DNA of 64,000 bases. Origin: Paragyromitra xinjiangensis (Eukaryota > Ascomycota > Pezizomycetes > Pezizales > Discinaceae). Below the pieces are notes generated by a model. That model saw only the letters and a program-made list of their open reading frames with translations. It did not search any database and was not told where the DNA came from. The stretch is from the NCBI GenBank assembly GCA_038503065.1, contig JBCAMK010000008.1, forward strand, positions 372,001-436,000, in the 5' to 3' direction. Numbering within the stretch: position 1 is the stretch's first letter; every line of letters begins with the position of its first letter. Of this stretch, positions 22,643-34,702 are shown in pieces. The translations under genes and the position numbers were made by a program.

Positions 22643-24051
22643 TCACAAGCCCAAGGCTTTCGCCACAATAACCGACGTCCCCGCTCCCGCCACGACCTGA
22701 TCATGACCTCCCCAGGTAACAATCCACTGCTCAATTGAATTCCCCTTACTTCTCGCATCTGGCCACCTATTTCGGTAGCTCTCGGCGCCATAGTCCGTCT
22801 TCTCCCTCAGATCCATCACCTCCAGGTACTTCAAAGGTTTATCTCCATCCTCCAGAGTTGCATTCGCTGCGGCATAAAACAGAGAATCGCAGTGTGACCA
22901 AGGTATATCAAAATCATTGTAGGCATGTAGGAGAATCAAATTCAGCTTCTTGCTCGCCTTAACCAGTGATATGAGCCGTTCGTCGGACTTCCAAGTGTCG
23001 TAGATGTACCCTGCAAACAAGCTCTGTAGATACGGGTACGGTCTCAGGGGTGATAAGATAGGCAGGATCCCGGCGATTGCGTAGGTCACGACTAGCTCTT
23101 TAACGTTGGTAAACCCCGCGATGGTGATCACTGCGCCGAGCTCGATAGGATTTCGGCGGTCTGTTGCAAGTCTTTCGGCAACACCGAAGGTTACGGCTGT
23201 ACCGAGGGATTGTCCGACGAGAGCAATACGGGAGGGTGAGATGCCAGCGACGTTGATAGCCCAGTTGACGGCGGCGAGGCCATCGGCTATCAGACCTTCC
23301 TCGGAGGGTTTGCCAGTAGAGAGGCCGTAGCCACGGTAGTCAATGGTGAGGATGTGGATCTTAGAAGGGTCGGCAGCAGAGAGGGAGCGAAGGTATGTTG
23401 GGCGCCAACTAGCACCGACGGTACCGGCATTCTATTCATAGTTTAGTAAAATGACCTAGCGAAAGGGTGATAGATGTGAATACACACTCCATGGACTAAA
23501 GCCGTTTGGTTAGCTAAACTCGTAAATTTAGGAAGCGGAGGTACATACAGTGAATAATCAGCCTGGCTTCAGGATCGCTCATTAGAAGTCTGATGTTCTC
23601 GGAATCAAAAAGGACATCCGATTTCAATCCATCCTCCTGCTTCACAAGCTCGTCGCGATGTGCCTTATAGAGCCCCAATGGCAGCACATGCCATGCAAAT
23701 ATCTTCTCTCCATCAGAAGTATCGAGGTAAAACGGTGTAACTTGGTTTTCTGCGGCACTCTTATCAACTCCTGTAACCCCAAACCCAAGCATGGCATTGC
23801 GGAAAACAAACTCGCGAATCCAAATTCCTCGGGCTTAGTTAAATCTTTTCTCCAGGTTACTTTTAATCTATGCATATACAACACACTAAACGGAGAACAA
23901 TATCAATAACATTTCAGATTGTGACTAGGAAAAGGCCGACATACTTATTTTGTACCGACGGGTTGGTCAGCAATCCAAGAAAAACGAAATACAAAGCCCC
24001 CATACCAGCCAGTGCCCAGTAGGCCTTTCTGAGAAGCGGATCCATAGCCAT
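22643..24051 (-). CDS. Alpha/beta hydrolase, ABHD12/13-like membrane serine hydrolase
   Basis: Five exons, complement of 22643-23431, 23488-23495, 23549-23770, 23812-23885 and 23945-24051, give 399 residues. One N-terminal membrane segment (YWALAGMGALYFVFLGLL) is followed by KPEEFGFARVDKSAAENQVT and a DTSDGEKIFAWHVLPLGLY segment. Next come the oxyanion-hole motif HFHGNAGT, the region ILTIDYRGYGLSTG and the nucleophile elbow GQSLGT. A C-terminal GGHDQ holds a candidate catalytic His; an Asp is likely in AYNDFDIPW. The HFHG motif is completed only if an 8-nt microexon is used. Probable lipid or ester hydrolase of the ABHD12/13 group; the substrate is unknown. Splice signals are all GT-AG, one donor (GTTTGT) being weaker. 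Confidence 0.8.
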
Positions 24052-24903
24052 CTTGACTTTTTTTGGTAATTAGGACTGTCGTGTGTGAAAGTAGAGTTGC
24101 GGGACTTGTGGTGTTGCTTATGGTCTTGGAATTGGTGAGCCTAGCCGGGACCCGGGACGCGTTTTTTGCAGAAATAGATCCCCCCATCGGGAAGTCTAAC
24201 GTAAAACAGAAGGTTTTTCATTTGGAGTCTGCACTCTAGCGCTTCACAAACTTGCCCAACAGTCCCCAGTAAATACTTGTTTACGAGGTCTCGAGCGAAT
24301 CATATTTGGGTATGAAAATATTACTCCAAATAATAAATTGTCTGTGATAACAGACTCTTAAAACTCGGCTATCTCGAGCGTTGGGGGGATATTCAAAATG
24401 CCAATAAACAAATCCCCTCCACATTCCCTTCATAGTTGCTATTATGGAAGGTGATTCCACCAAAGTATGGTATTCTGCGCAGCCCCCACACAAATCTCCT
24501 ACAGCAAACCACTATATAAACCTCATCCTATAGACCTTGATGTATACCAAAAAAACTATCCTCCCCATATTTATTACCTGTGAGTTTCTACTAAGATGCT
24601 AAATGACTAACTATCAGCGATTATTTCTGGAATAATGATTTTGCACTTCGTCCTAACACAGCCTGGCCATCTGTTTGACATCTGCCATTCTTGTATGATA
24701 TTTCCTGATACCGAGCTTCGCCCAAGTCAGATAAAATTTCAATTCCACAAATAGGAGAAACACTATATACCAGGGATTAGATATGATAAATAAATCACCG
24801 ATTGCCCTAGGTTCACTCCCTCAGTTTTCTCCAGAGGAAGCTTCGGACATGGAGGGGGATGATTCGGGTGGATTAGACTGTATGCGTCATTAGAGATAAC
24901 TTC
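24052..24903. other. Intergenic region downstream of the acidic-protein gene
   Basis: Upstream region of the hydrolase and 3' flank of the next minus-strand gene. A 37-codon plus-strand frame at about 24784-24894 (ATG to TAG) is acidic but unsupported. Nothing else was recognised. Confidence 0.5.
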
Positions 24904-26126
24904 CTAGGCCCATATGATATTAACCCGTACCCAAAGACGCTGATTCAAGGCAATGACTTGAGCTGCATAACTCATCGGTACCCCTAAATTCTCAATCAAA
25001 AGCAAAGTATTGATCGCCCATAGGCTCAACTCAATTGGATGCTTCCGCTCCTGCTCCTCTAAAGAAGTATGCGCAATCGTCCACCGCATTGTTGTCTTTA
25101 GTACTTGGAGACGTTCTATGATCTCCCTAGGATTACGAATAGAGAGCGGAAGCAGGTGCCTTTCGTAAAAATTAGCACAAGTATGCCTAAGATAGGAGGA
25201 GGAAAACCTTTGGTAGATGATTAAATTCGCTAACGCCAGAAAGTCCCACCCATGAAAAGAGTCATCGGCCTTTCGTTGGCGGACCATTTTGTTGATGTTG
25301 TCCGCAGTATCTTGCCGTAGCCGTTGGGGGTATGAGTTTATATTTGTCTCGAGAAATTCTCGAAGAAGGGAGGTGAGAATGTGCATGAGACGTAATGAAA
25401 ATTCAGCAACGCCCACTGCATCTGCAAGATCCTCCTCGTAAGCCATTGTAAGGCGTGGGAATATAGTTCCTGTATATTCTATCTTTTGCCGTACCTCCCC
25501 TCTTGAAATAACTTTAGCTCGTCATTGGGAATCGGGAGGTTGGCCGGGAACTCACCCATCTTTGTCTTGCTCTGAAAATTTTCGTTTACCTTTATTAATG
25601 ATTGTGCTTTCTTCGTTCTTGGCCCTTTGCCTCCCCATTCCTCTTAGACCAACCCTTGAGTCTGTAGTTGGCAGAGAACTTACATAACTGCCCCAGATTT
25701 TCCACGTGATCTGCGCTGCTTCTTAATTGAGCCACTTCCATCTCGTGGGCAATCCCCAACCTTTTCCTGATTTGATTTTATTTTCACATCTTCTGGTGCT
25801 GCTGGATCCTCGTTTGCTAAGGTACTCATCGATTTTACGAGTGAAGGATAATAAACATCTTCCTGAATTTCGCGTTTCGGAGACGTCGGATATGTGAACG
25901 AGACAAGCTTCGGTACAGCAGCGCTTTGAATCCCATCGTCATCTAGATCGTCGAAATCCTCTTCAAGGAAAAGCCTGTTGTTGTCACATCTTTTCTGCTC
26001 CGATAACGTTTTCGAGGAATTGGACGCCAGCTGTTCGGCCTCGTCAACAGCAGCTATGAGGTCCTGATCCATATCGTCCCACTCATCACTTCCGTAGTCA
26101 TCGTCCTTCATGGCTATGTTCTTCAT
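24904..26126 (-). CDS. Hypothetical protein with acidic N-terminus and helical C-terminus
   Basis: Three exons, complement of 24904-25501, 25556-25642 and 25684-26126, give 375 residues. The N-terminus has an acidic, hydrophobic patch (DDYGSDEWDDMDQDLIAAVD) and a second one (LFLEEDFDDLDDDG). The middle is basic with a nuclear-localisation-like run (KKQRRSRGK, later KGKRKFSEQ). The C-terminal half is helix-rich and mixed (LRLMHILTSLLREFLETNIN). The introns (GTAAGT..TAAG and GTGAGT..CAAG) restore one continuous frame. I do not recognise the family. The acidic-aromatic start resembles RPA-binding patches of checkpoint and repair proteins, but this is only a resemblance. Splice model moderately sure. 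Confidence 0.6.
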
Positions 26127-27055
26127 GGTAGCTTCTTATTCGAAGTCCTCCGTCCTTCAGGAGCCGCGTCGAATTGGTGAAGTGGCGTCAGACCGTTTCC
26201 AGGGTGTTGCCGCTGGCAGTCTCTCGTCATGACACCCATGTATTTATGCATGCAACGGCTCGTCCCGATGGCCAGTTAGAAAGAAGTTACAAACCCGCCC
26301 AGTTCTACAAAGCGAGCTCCGTGATACCCAGAACTAACGAAATTCAACCACGAATCTGTCGGTGCGGCTAGTCAAGGCTCAAGGACCGCTATCAATGAGG
26401 GGCATTTTAGGGTTTCTTGTGCCCGTGCTTACTCAATACTTTAATATTTACTACATGCAGTAACATCTTAAGCAGTAAAACAGACTAGGAAGTTGGTTGC
26501 TACTAACTGCTCCTATCTTTAGGCTCGGATTACTTTATAATAATTTCTCTAAATCCAATCATGACAAAAATACAAACAAAATATCCCCCAAGGTCCATGC
26601 CCCGGGGTTCAGAGAGAATAAATCAGTGACTTATCAAGTCACAGGTCATCCTCAAAGTCATTATATAAGCTCGTATAAAATTAAGAATTAGGGACATTTC
26701 CTCAATAAGTATGTAGAGTGACAGCTCTTTTAACACTTCGAAAATGAGGCAAAAAAAAGCAAGTGCCGACAACCCATCATATTAGAATTCTACATCAAGA
26801 TACACCCTCCTACCGCAGCTACAGTTACCACTGTTCCTGTATATGGCGCTGCTTTCCGCAATCCAAGCCCAATACTGCGTCCCATATCTGCCACAGTTCT
26901 TTTCTTCTTTAGCATGTACTCTGACGTCCCATATTCAGTCACAGCTGCATTCCAGTGCCCGGGAATGCGAAAGTGGGTGCTGCCGTCACTGTATAAAACC
27001 CACCAACAATCTGTCTGAAGTTGAGAAAGCCTGACATTCTATAAATATCCAATTA
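26127..27055. other. Intergenic region
   Basis: About 930 bp between two minus-strand genes. It should contain the promoter of the acidic-protein gene. Short plus-strand frames (26174-27034) have no domain or splice support. Nothing else was recognised. Confidence 0.5.
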
Positions 27056-27987
27056 TTAGTGTGACCAGAGCTCACTCGGCGATATCCTGAAGTAAACACG
27101 AACCGAAACCGAAACCCCTTCTGGTACTTCTTGAAGTGCTTGTAAGAGCTCAGGGTCAATACTCTCCGACCAGATCCACCCTTTACTTTCCAGCATCCAC
27201 GAGTTACCCATTCCCATAGACAAGAATCCGATATCGGAGTAATTTTTTAGTAGTTCTTGATCATCCAGTTCTTTGATCTGGTTCACTAGCCCCTGCGGGA
27301 GGTTATTGAAGAAGATGCTTTGGTATAATTGATTATCCTCTCCAATCCAACTATTTACGCCCCAGAATGTCCGTGATCGGCCGAATTCCAGGCGACTCAC
27401 GGTCAACCCACTATTTTCGTCACAGTTCAGATATTGCCAGAGATTTTGCGACGTTTCTACGAATCGGGTGTATGAGTTTTCTTTTCAGATAAACAGAAAT
27501 TGGAGATTTTGGACATAGGAAAATTTACGTGTAACAGTTTCACCGTTTTCACCCTCATATTGGAACCAATAGTGACCATTAGGACCAAGCGCAAAATTAA
27601 CGACTGCTGGTGCCATTTCTGGTATGCTCACAAGTGAGACTAGAGAAGGTGGTAAGTTGTCCCTGTTCATAACCTTGATGTTTAGAAGTGAATACCGATA
27701 GGAGACTGGCAGTGCTGTCAACATACCAACATAATCCCTTTTTTGATCTCATAAGGTAATTCGGCTGCCCTCTGAAGGACCCGATATCGAATTCGAATGA
27801 CATGCCTACAAACTTCGGAGGTACTGTGATCTTCGTGAACGGTCAAAATATGGGGGGGGGGGGGAATAAGGAGTTCGGGAGCTGAAGGTTGCTGCTGGCG
27901 TTGGTCTCCACAGGAGACTTTTATTCCTATGAGCTGAAGGAAGGTCCCGCTGGTGGCGCTGTCTCTGCGTTCCGATTTGCAAATAAC
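27056..27987 (-). CDS. Hypothetical fungal protein, 5' end unresolved
   Basis: Three joined segments, complement of 27056-27480, 27529-27673 and 27727 up to about 27987, form one frame. It includes VVNFALGPNGHYWFQYEG and, near the end, WSESIDPELLQALQEVPEGV. Repeats of the type F.LGPNG.Y...... followed by L...L occur in a poorly described group of fungal proteins, and this one fits loosely. The introns (GTATGT..TCAAG, GTAAAT..AAAAG) keep the frame. The 5' segment is open to GTG at 27987-27985 but has no ATG except just before the first intron. It also crosses a run of 13 G (27852-27864), where an indel could shift the frame. The gene may be incomplete, misassembled at the homopolymer, or decaying. 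Confidence 0.45.
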
Positions 27988-28428
27988 CACGGGAACTGGA
28001 AGAAGTTCTGTTACATGGTGTTACATGGTGTCACACATGCTAGAAATACCCTTGGACTGCTTAGCCGCATTCACGCCTCATTACTCGACTACCCTTTTAG
28101 AGGATGATTTTTGCCATTCTTAGAACTCTGAATCGGAGCACGTAAATATTGGTACCTTATGCTTTTAGCCAGTAAGACATTTGGCATGCACCTAGGTTTC
28201 GGAATCCCAGCAACGAGATGAAGATCAAGCTGCGGTTGCGACACAATTGCCAAGCCCCGCAGCCGCGGTTCCAGAGCTCCTGGCTTTGATGTCGATGGCG
28301 GGGTATCTCCATTAACAAGTACTTTATGTAGCTAACCCCTCATCCGTATCATATCTTAATAACAGGTTTTCACGTCTTTGATACTCTCACCTTCAATTCC
28401 TCACCCGCAACAGAAAAATCACATAATC

Positions 28429-29672
28429 ATGGTTGACCGTAAGAAGCCTGTTCCAATTCCTGTGAGTCCTGGCGGTGCTTCTGCACAGGGTGGAGTGAGT
28501 GTTGAGAGCGACAAAGTTAAGGTATATATCTAGCAAAAGCCTCTTATCATTCCATTAAAGACTAAAGACTGGCGAATTAGCTTTCTTTACCATCTGGGGA
28601 ATCCGCAGAGGTGCTGCTTTACGGCGCCACAGTCATCTCTTGGGTTGTTGATGGGCAGGAGAAGCTATTCTTGAGCGATAAATCCAAGCTCGGTAAGGAC
28701 GCTAGTACCCTAGATTAGGGTTGCACATGATAAATCGGGTTGCTGATGACGGTTGGTGGGCAGATGGCACAAAGGCAGTCAGAGGTGGAATTCCGTTGGT
28801 ATTTCCAGTAGGTGGTCATCTATCCCCTTAGCCTTTGCCCTCAGCATTAAGAAAGCTTACCTTGGCACTTTAGGTATTCGGAAAAGCAACGGAAGGCCCA
28901 ACAGCAGCTCTCGCGCAGCACGGGTTTGCTAGAATTTCTAAATGGGAACTTCTCGGAAAAACGAGCGAGAACGAGACGTCCGTCCAGGTAGACTTTGGTC
29001 TTGGCCCTGAAAACCTGACTGTAGACTCGAGGAAGCAGTGGCCGTACGATTTCGGGTTGATCTACTCAGTTACTTTGACGAGATCTAGCCTAGAGACGAA
29101 GATACTCGTGAGAAATGAGGGATCGGAGACATTCGACTTTAACGTGCTATTTCATACTTATCTTAGAGTTCCGGTACGTATTAAACACGCATTTTGAGGT
29201 CAAGGCAGAAAATACCAACTCATCACGCGTCTCTTCATGAATAGGATATCACCAAGGTGGCTGTCGAAGGCTTGAAGGGCATCGAATACAAGGACAAAGT
29301 TACAGCATCACAAGCGACCGAAGAAAATGCCGAGCTAGCAATCACCTCACAGGTAGACCGCGTTTACGCGAATGTTTCAGGTCCTATTGTTGTCAAGAGT
29401 GACGGGGATCCATTATACCGAGTTGAGCGTTCGAATCTTGAAGACGTGGTGGTGTGGAATCCTTGGGAAGCCTCCCAAAAACTGGCAGACTTTGGACCTA
29501 GTGACGGGTATAAGAACATGCGTAAGTACTCTTTATGGCTGACATAATATTCTTGATCTCGTATTTACTGAAGGGGTGTATTACAGTTTGCATTGAGGCT
29601 GGAGCGGTCTCCAAATGGCATACTTTGGAGCCACAGAGCGTCTGGGAAGCGGGAGCAATTGTTCATCTTTGA
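28429..29672 (+). CDS. Glucose-6-phosphate 1-epimerase (YMR099C-like)
   Basis: Six exons, 28429-28521, 28581-28692, 28764-28807, 28874-29173, 29245-29521 and 29587-29672, give 303 residues. The enzyme interconverts alpha and beta anomers of hexose-6-phosphates. Family marks are GATVISW, RGGIPLVFPVFG, the catalytic His in QHGFAR, the block LFHTYLRVP, VVVWNPW, and the catalytic Glu in LCIEAG near the C-terminus. All five introns are 57-73 nt with canonical ends, and the exon sum is exact. The upstream 440 bp separate it from the divergent hypothetical gene. Confidence 0.93.
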
Positions 29673-31595
29673 CAATCAGACGCATATCTTGGTGTAAAGT
29701 CTTCATATGTTGTGGAGGAAAATTCAAGGCTGTAAATAGCAGTGTAATCACGAGAGTCTCTCGTTTTGCATTTTGCTTACATAGTCGGCCCCTGTATGTA
29801 GTTCCAGCTAGAGGGATATTATGAAGACTCGTATGCTTTCCCCTAGAGCCTCTTTTTGATGGTAAGTAGGACGTGGATTAGATTCGGACCTCATCATATA
29901 ATCTCACTCGGGAACACGCGTGCGTTCGAGAGCAGCTTATACATAAAGAGAATAACGAAGGAAGGTGTGAGAGCCAATAATTTCAAAACAGATGTAAGAG
30001 AAAAAAAGCAGAGATACATGTATCCCTCGTCGCTAATCTGATGAGGTTACTACCCCAGTAGCTTCAATCGTAGCACCATTCGCAACCGTCCAAGGAGGAC
30101 CTAGTGCTAGTCCCTATGGTTATCATGAACGGCTACCTTTAATTGCTATCCACCCGAATAATACTCCTCCTAGATCTTACTTATTACTCCCTCCATTCTT
30201 CTGTGGCTGAATATCGTAGCCGTGGGCGCTCTCTATAGGCACAATCAGCTAGAGGGAGCGTCCCTCCCATCAGATTTTCCTGTGGAGATAAGTCATTTCG
30301 CACTACTCATTGGCCGTCGGGGGTAGCATAGGCTCTTTCCCTTGAATACGAGGAATCCTCGCAAAGCCTGTTCTAGCCCTAGCCCAGGCCCTTCACTCAT
30401 TCTTTCGCCCTAGTGCCTTGTCTCATAGGCAGAGATGTGATCCAAGAACATATCCTATTCCCGGCGTGACAGAGAGCAAATACTGCGAGGAACGCCCCAT
30501 GAGTAGCAACCGGTCTTTGAATTCGGACTTAGGTTTCTAGGACCCATCTGAGACACTTGTCAAATGCTATTGCCAGGTACTATGATCAACGGTCTACAAC
30601 GAGTCATGCTCAGAAGTTCTCTGAGCTGCGTTGCAACCCTTCAAAAATCATATTGACTGAGGTAAAGAGAGATAACCTAGATACGACCATCCTCTCATTC
30701 GATCCATTTTTTTTCCCCTAACCAATGTCGCTTCAATAAGCAATTTGATAATTTTGCTGAGTCGGTCTCTCCGTAACTCCTACATGCCTCCTTGATGATA
30801 TATCTCCGATGGTTCTAGCGATTCTCGGACATATTACTTGGAGTCTCTAGATATGTCACTCGCCCGGGCGTCAGGCCTACTGCTAACGGAGATAAATATT
30901 CCTTTGCTAGCGCCCGCGCTGTGGAGCACTGTCTAAATTTATGAATGGCCGACTGTATCGAGTGATCTTACATGACTATCTGCCGCTAGCTATCACTTGC
31001 CGGAGCCGGCTGCGAGACACCGGCGGCCGAGCTGAATACCTAAGTCTAATGTAGGGTCAGGGGTGGAATTACTTTAACCTTATCTGTCTAGGGAGGAGGC
31101 AAGTTCTAGCGAAGGCCTGAGAATGAACCAATCCAGAACTTTAAAGTAGGAACTGGAGTGGGGGAAGGCGTTGAAGAAATCCAAATAAATTAGGCAATTT
31201 TGTAGTAAACCGTTCTTTTTCTCTAGCCAGACATCTTGTCGCGGGGTATTTGGCTACTCACTAGTCCTTGCTTCTCGTTCTCATAATTCCATGTAGTCTC
31301 CTCCCGCTAAATGACAAATGATAGTCCCATGATCTAAGACCAAGATAAAAAAACCAATAAGATAGGATGAAAAGAAAGTTCGCTGGGGTATGAATGGAAG
31401 GAAACGAAGTGATTTAAACGCCTGTACAATGAGTTTGCCAAAAAGGAAAAATAAAAACGACAGTGGGGGAGGGGTCAGAATAAGAACTAGAAGCAGTTAC
31501 GAAGAAAAAAAGATAGGAGATGCGTAGATAAAGATAAAATGAAGAAGACCACCATCATGTATCCCGTTTCTTTTTTTTTCACCTCCCGCAATCTA
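29673..31595. other. Intergenic desert
   Basis: About 1.9 kb between the 3' end of the epimerase and the 3' end of the PY-motif protein gene, so a convergent region. No frame above 70 codons has support. It contains a TACATGTA palindrome at 30015, several GC-rich short palindromes near 30990-31030 and A-rich sequence toward 31500. No RNA gene was recognised. Confidence 0.5.
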
Positions 31596-32899
31596 TCATC
31601 GTGCCGGCGGCGGATACGTCAGACTCCTCGGCGGCTCCGGGCTTGCTGCCTCCACTCTTAGTAATGGGAGCTGCATATTCCCTCTATTTCTGTTCTCATG
31701 TCCATCCCCGTGTGCGTTCTCATGGTCTTCGTGTAGTTGCTCATAATCCGGCGGCGGCTCCAACGGCTCACCCGCATAATCTGGCGGCCTTTCGTCCCCG
31801 ATATCTGCCCCCACATCTACATTCGAGCCTCTTGTCCTACTATCAATACTGCCACCCGCCCTCCTCTCCATGCTCGGCCGCGCACTAAACATGTCCACAC
31901 TTTCTATCGATATGCTCCTCGTATGTCCCATTGACGCGCCCGAAGACAGCAACGGGAGGTTGTCTCTATCACTCGCTGTCGAGCTCGCTCGCACCCGAGA
32001 GCCATCGGGACGTGCATATCCCACTTCAGCATAGGCGACGTTGCTCAGTCTCCGCTCCCGCTCATGGACAGCAGCGAGCGCCGCAGCCAGACTAGTGTGA
32101 CTTCCATCCCTCCTTCCCCTCGACGGACTCGAGTTATTCCGATCCCTATTCCTCCTACTCCCATTCGCTGCATTTTCCCGAGCTTCTGCGCGCTCCAGTT
32201 GCCGTGCAAGTCGGATTTCATACAGGGCAGCCATATGTTCCTCCCTCCGCTCCTCTTCCTCGTTTGAAGACTCTGGAAACTCAAGCACGACGTCGATCCC
32301 CGCACGCTCACCTTCGCGGCCGATAGTACGTTCTTTATCGGGTGCCGCGACGGGGCGGTATTCCGGCAGTGTCATAATAGAACGGATGCTCGTGACTCTG
32401 TCGACGCCATTACCGGGCTCCCTACGACGGGTACTACGGTTGTTACGCTCCCTATCTGGGCCTCGAGAGCGGTCTCGGGGACTGTCTCGGGGGCGACTTT
32501 CCCCGCCTCTGCTTCTGGTGGAGTTTTCCGCAGTTGCGGCTGAAGATGCAGTTGGGATGTAGGTTCCAGGGTTCCATTTAGACCACCAGTTTTTGATCGG
32601 GCCTGGAAGCCACCTAGGCGGGGTAGGGTGGGTTCGACGAAGGACGCGAAGGGCGACGTAGATGAAGAGAGAGGAGAGGAGGACGGCGACGAAAACTACA
32701 GCGACCTGAGGGTGGGGTTGGTTAGCTAGGCTTCAACCCCACAATGTAAAGGGAACTTGAGTGAACGATGAGTGGATTGTAAAGAACATACAATTAACGA
32801 TGTCCCCTGTGGGCCAGGGTTACCGTTATCGTTATTGCTATTATCTCTCTTTGATAGATCCGGCTCCAGCGCACGTGTTACTAATCTTGGAATCCTCAT
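31596..32899 (-). CDS. Single-pass membrane protein with C-terminal PY motifs
   Basis: Two exons, complement of 31596-32705 and 32792-32899, give 405 residues. After a short N-terminal stretch a strong membrane span (VAVVFVAVLLSSLFIYVAL) is followed by a basic run and a long cytosolic, low-complexity tail rich in Arg/Ser/Glu. In the tail, MTLPEYRPVAAPDKERTIGR and EGERAGIDVVLEFPES look like the conserved core of an unnamed fungal family. Near the C-terminus RPPDYAG and EPPPDYE are PPxY motifs, the docking sites of Nedd4/Rsp5-type ubiquitin ligases. That suggests an Rsp5 adaptor or substrate, an inference from motifs. The start at 32899 is the ATG nearest the span; a longer upstream frame lacks support. 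Confidence 0.7.
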
Positions 32900-34702
32900 C
32901 ACCAACGTTGAGTTTTGAAGTGCAACGAAACGAAACGGAACGAAAGCGAGAAAGCCAAAGTTTGAAGCTCTAGTCCTGGTTGAGTGTCTGTGCCTGCAGA
33001 GTATCGGTAATATGCCGTAATATAGATATGCAGATGTTGACAAACAAAAAACAGCCCGTACGGTAAAATAAAGAAAATCGTGAGTAGCCGTGAGCAGGTG
33101 GGCTTAAGTGGTTTCAAATAGGTCGAGTCGAGGGGAGCTTGGGAGAGAAAGAGGGTACTCTAAACACCGACAACGAACAACGGCGATTTACTTGATAGGC
33201 TGGAACTACCCAAGCCACACAACCGATCAAATTGACACAGGGCAGACTCGACTGGAGGACGAAGAGAAGGCGAAATGGCGGTTGTTTGCTCGTGTGAAAT
33301 CGGGCTATGGCGTAGAAAGAATCAATGGCATTGAACACCCAGGCGATTGTTGGCGGTTCTTCCTCCTGACAGATTATTTGGAAGACTAGATGAATGGGCA
33401 AGGGTTTTCCCTCCAAGGCCCTTTCTCTCATGAGATGATTTCTATTGTACTCCACTTTCAGGCTGTAGAATCTGGCTACAGCAGTTCCCTGAGCTGTGGC
33501 GGGGTCATGCACTAGGTGAGATTTCGGACCCGACACCGCAACCCGGTGAGGTCGGCGGCTGTCCGCGTTTTGATTTGATATTTCTCCGAAACGCGACGCA
33601 AACTCGCCTGCAGTGGCTTGGGGACATAATTACATCAAATTCATAGTTTGTGGTCGTTCAACAAATAAACAGGTATTTACAAGACCGAATTCGAGATTCT
33701 TCCCCCCCCGGGTCGCCGGTTGCTGCTCGTGAAGACGACACTCTTCCACCCGTCATATATAGAATTTCCAATTTCCGGGACCTTGGACTTGACCAGCAGC
33801 TGTCATAATCTTGTTTCAGGGCGATTAACACTAATGCAATACCACCCCAGGATTATCACAGCTGAGTTTCTAATAATAACCCGCCAACCGAGTCTGCCGT
33901 TGCAAGGGTCCTGTGGCTCAACAGCATTTCCCCACTGTACGGTGGGTTTGACGGCGGGTGGGAAAGTTTAGGCCGAACACGAAAGAATGGGATCCGGGAA
34001 TTTGCATTCCGTTCATCAAGGCGCACAAACTCGGATTGGCAGAAAACCGTATTTCTCTGAGTGAAAGACGAGACGGGCTGACATGGCACCACCACGTGGA
34101 TATGTGCGGATCTTAAGGATAATCTAATCACTGCCGCAATCAAGTCGATCACAGTCGTCATTCTGGATGTTTTTACTTAACTCTGACGTATAGCAATGAT
34201 TTTCGTGCATAAAATTTTAGAGAATCCGCTAAGGTGGGCACTCGACCTAAGGTCAATGATTTGACAAAGACACCCAAGAACACAAATAACGAGCAGCTGC
34301 TGTAATATTCTAGCAGAACACTTTCGTTTCTGTTCTATGTATTTAATAACTAGCCAGCTAGCTATCTTCGCGCTCAAGTTCAAAAGATGCAAAGCATAAT
34401 CTGATGTAACCTAGTATCATGATGTATCACCACCTCCTTCATACCACTAAAATTCTCACGATCCTCCACGAAAAAGAAATACAAACCGGTCCTTACAAAC
34501 AACAAAAAGAAACATTACATAGCATAAACCCAACGTAACTCCGAATACTTACAAGAAGAGATATCACTCCGCCGCGCTTTGCAAGCAGGATCCAATACCC
34601 TACACCTTAAACAAATCGATCTATCCTCCGAAGGAGGAGAAAGTGCTATACGTAGAGAAAATCTCATCCCTTTCCTCTCTCCTTCCCGACTTCAACTCTT
34701 GT
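32900..34702. other. Upstream region of the PY-motif gene and 3' flank of the ABC transporter
   Basis: Overlapping frames on both strands (33108-33536, up to 140 codons) are not similar to anything I recognise and are probably chance. A C-run lies at 33702-33709. No RNA gene or repeat was seen. Confidence 0.5.

Noticed and set aside
24784..24894. 37-codon acidic frame on the plus strand
   Set aside because: Too short, no leader or splice evidence; could be the 3' region of the neighbouring minus-strand gene.
33108..33536. 93- and 140-codon overlapping frames upstream of the PY-motif gene
   Set aside because: Antisense to one another, no domain; more likely leader or chance frames.
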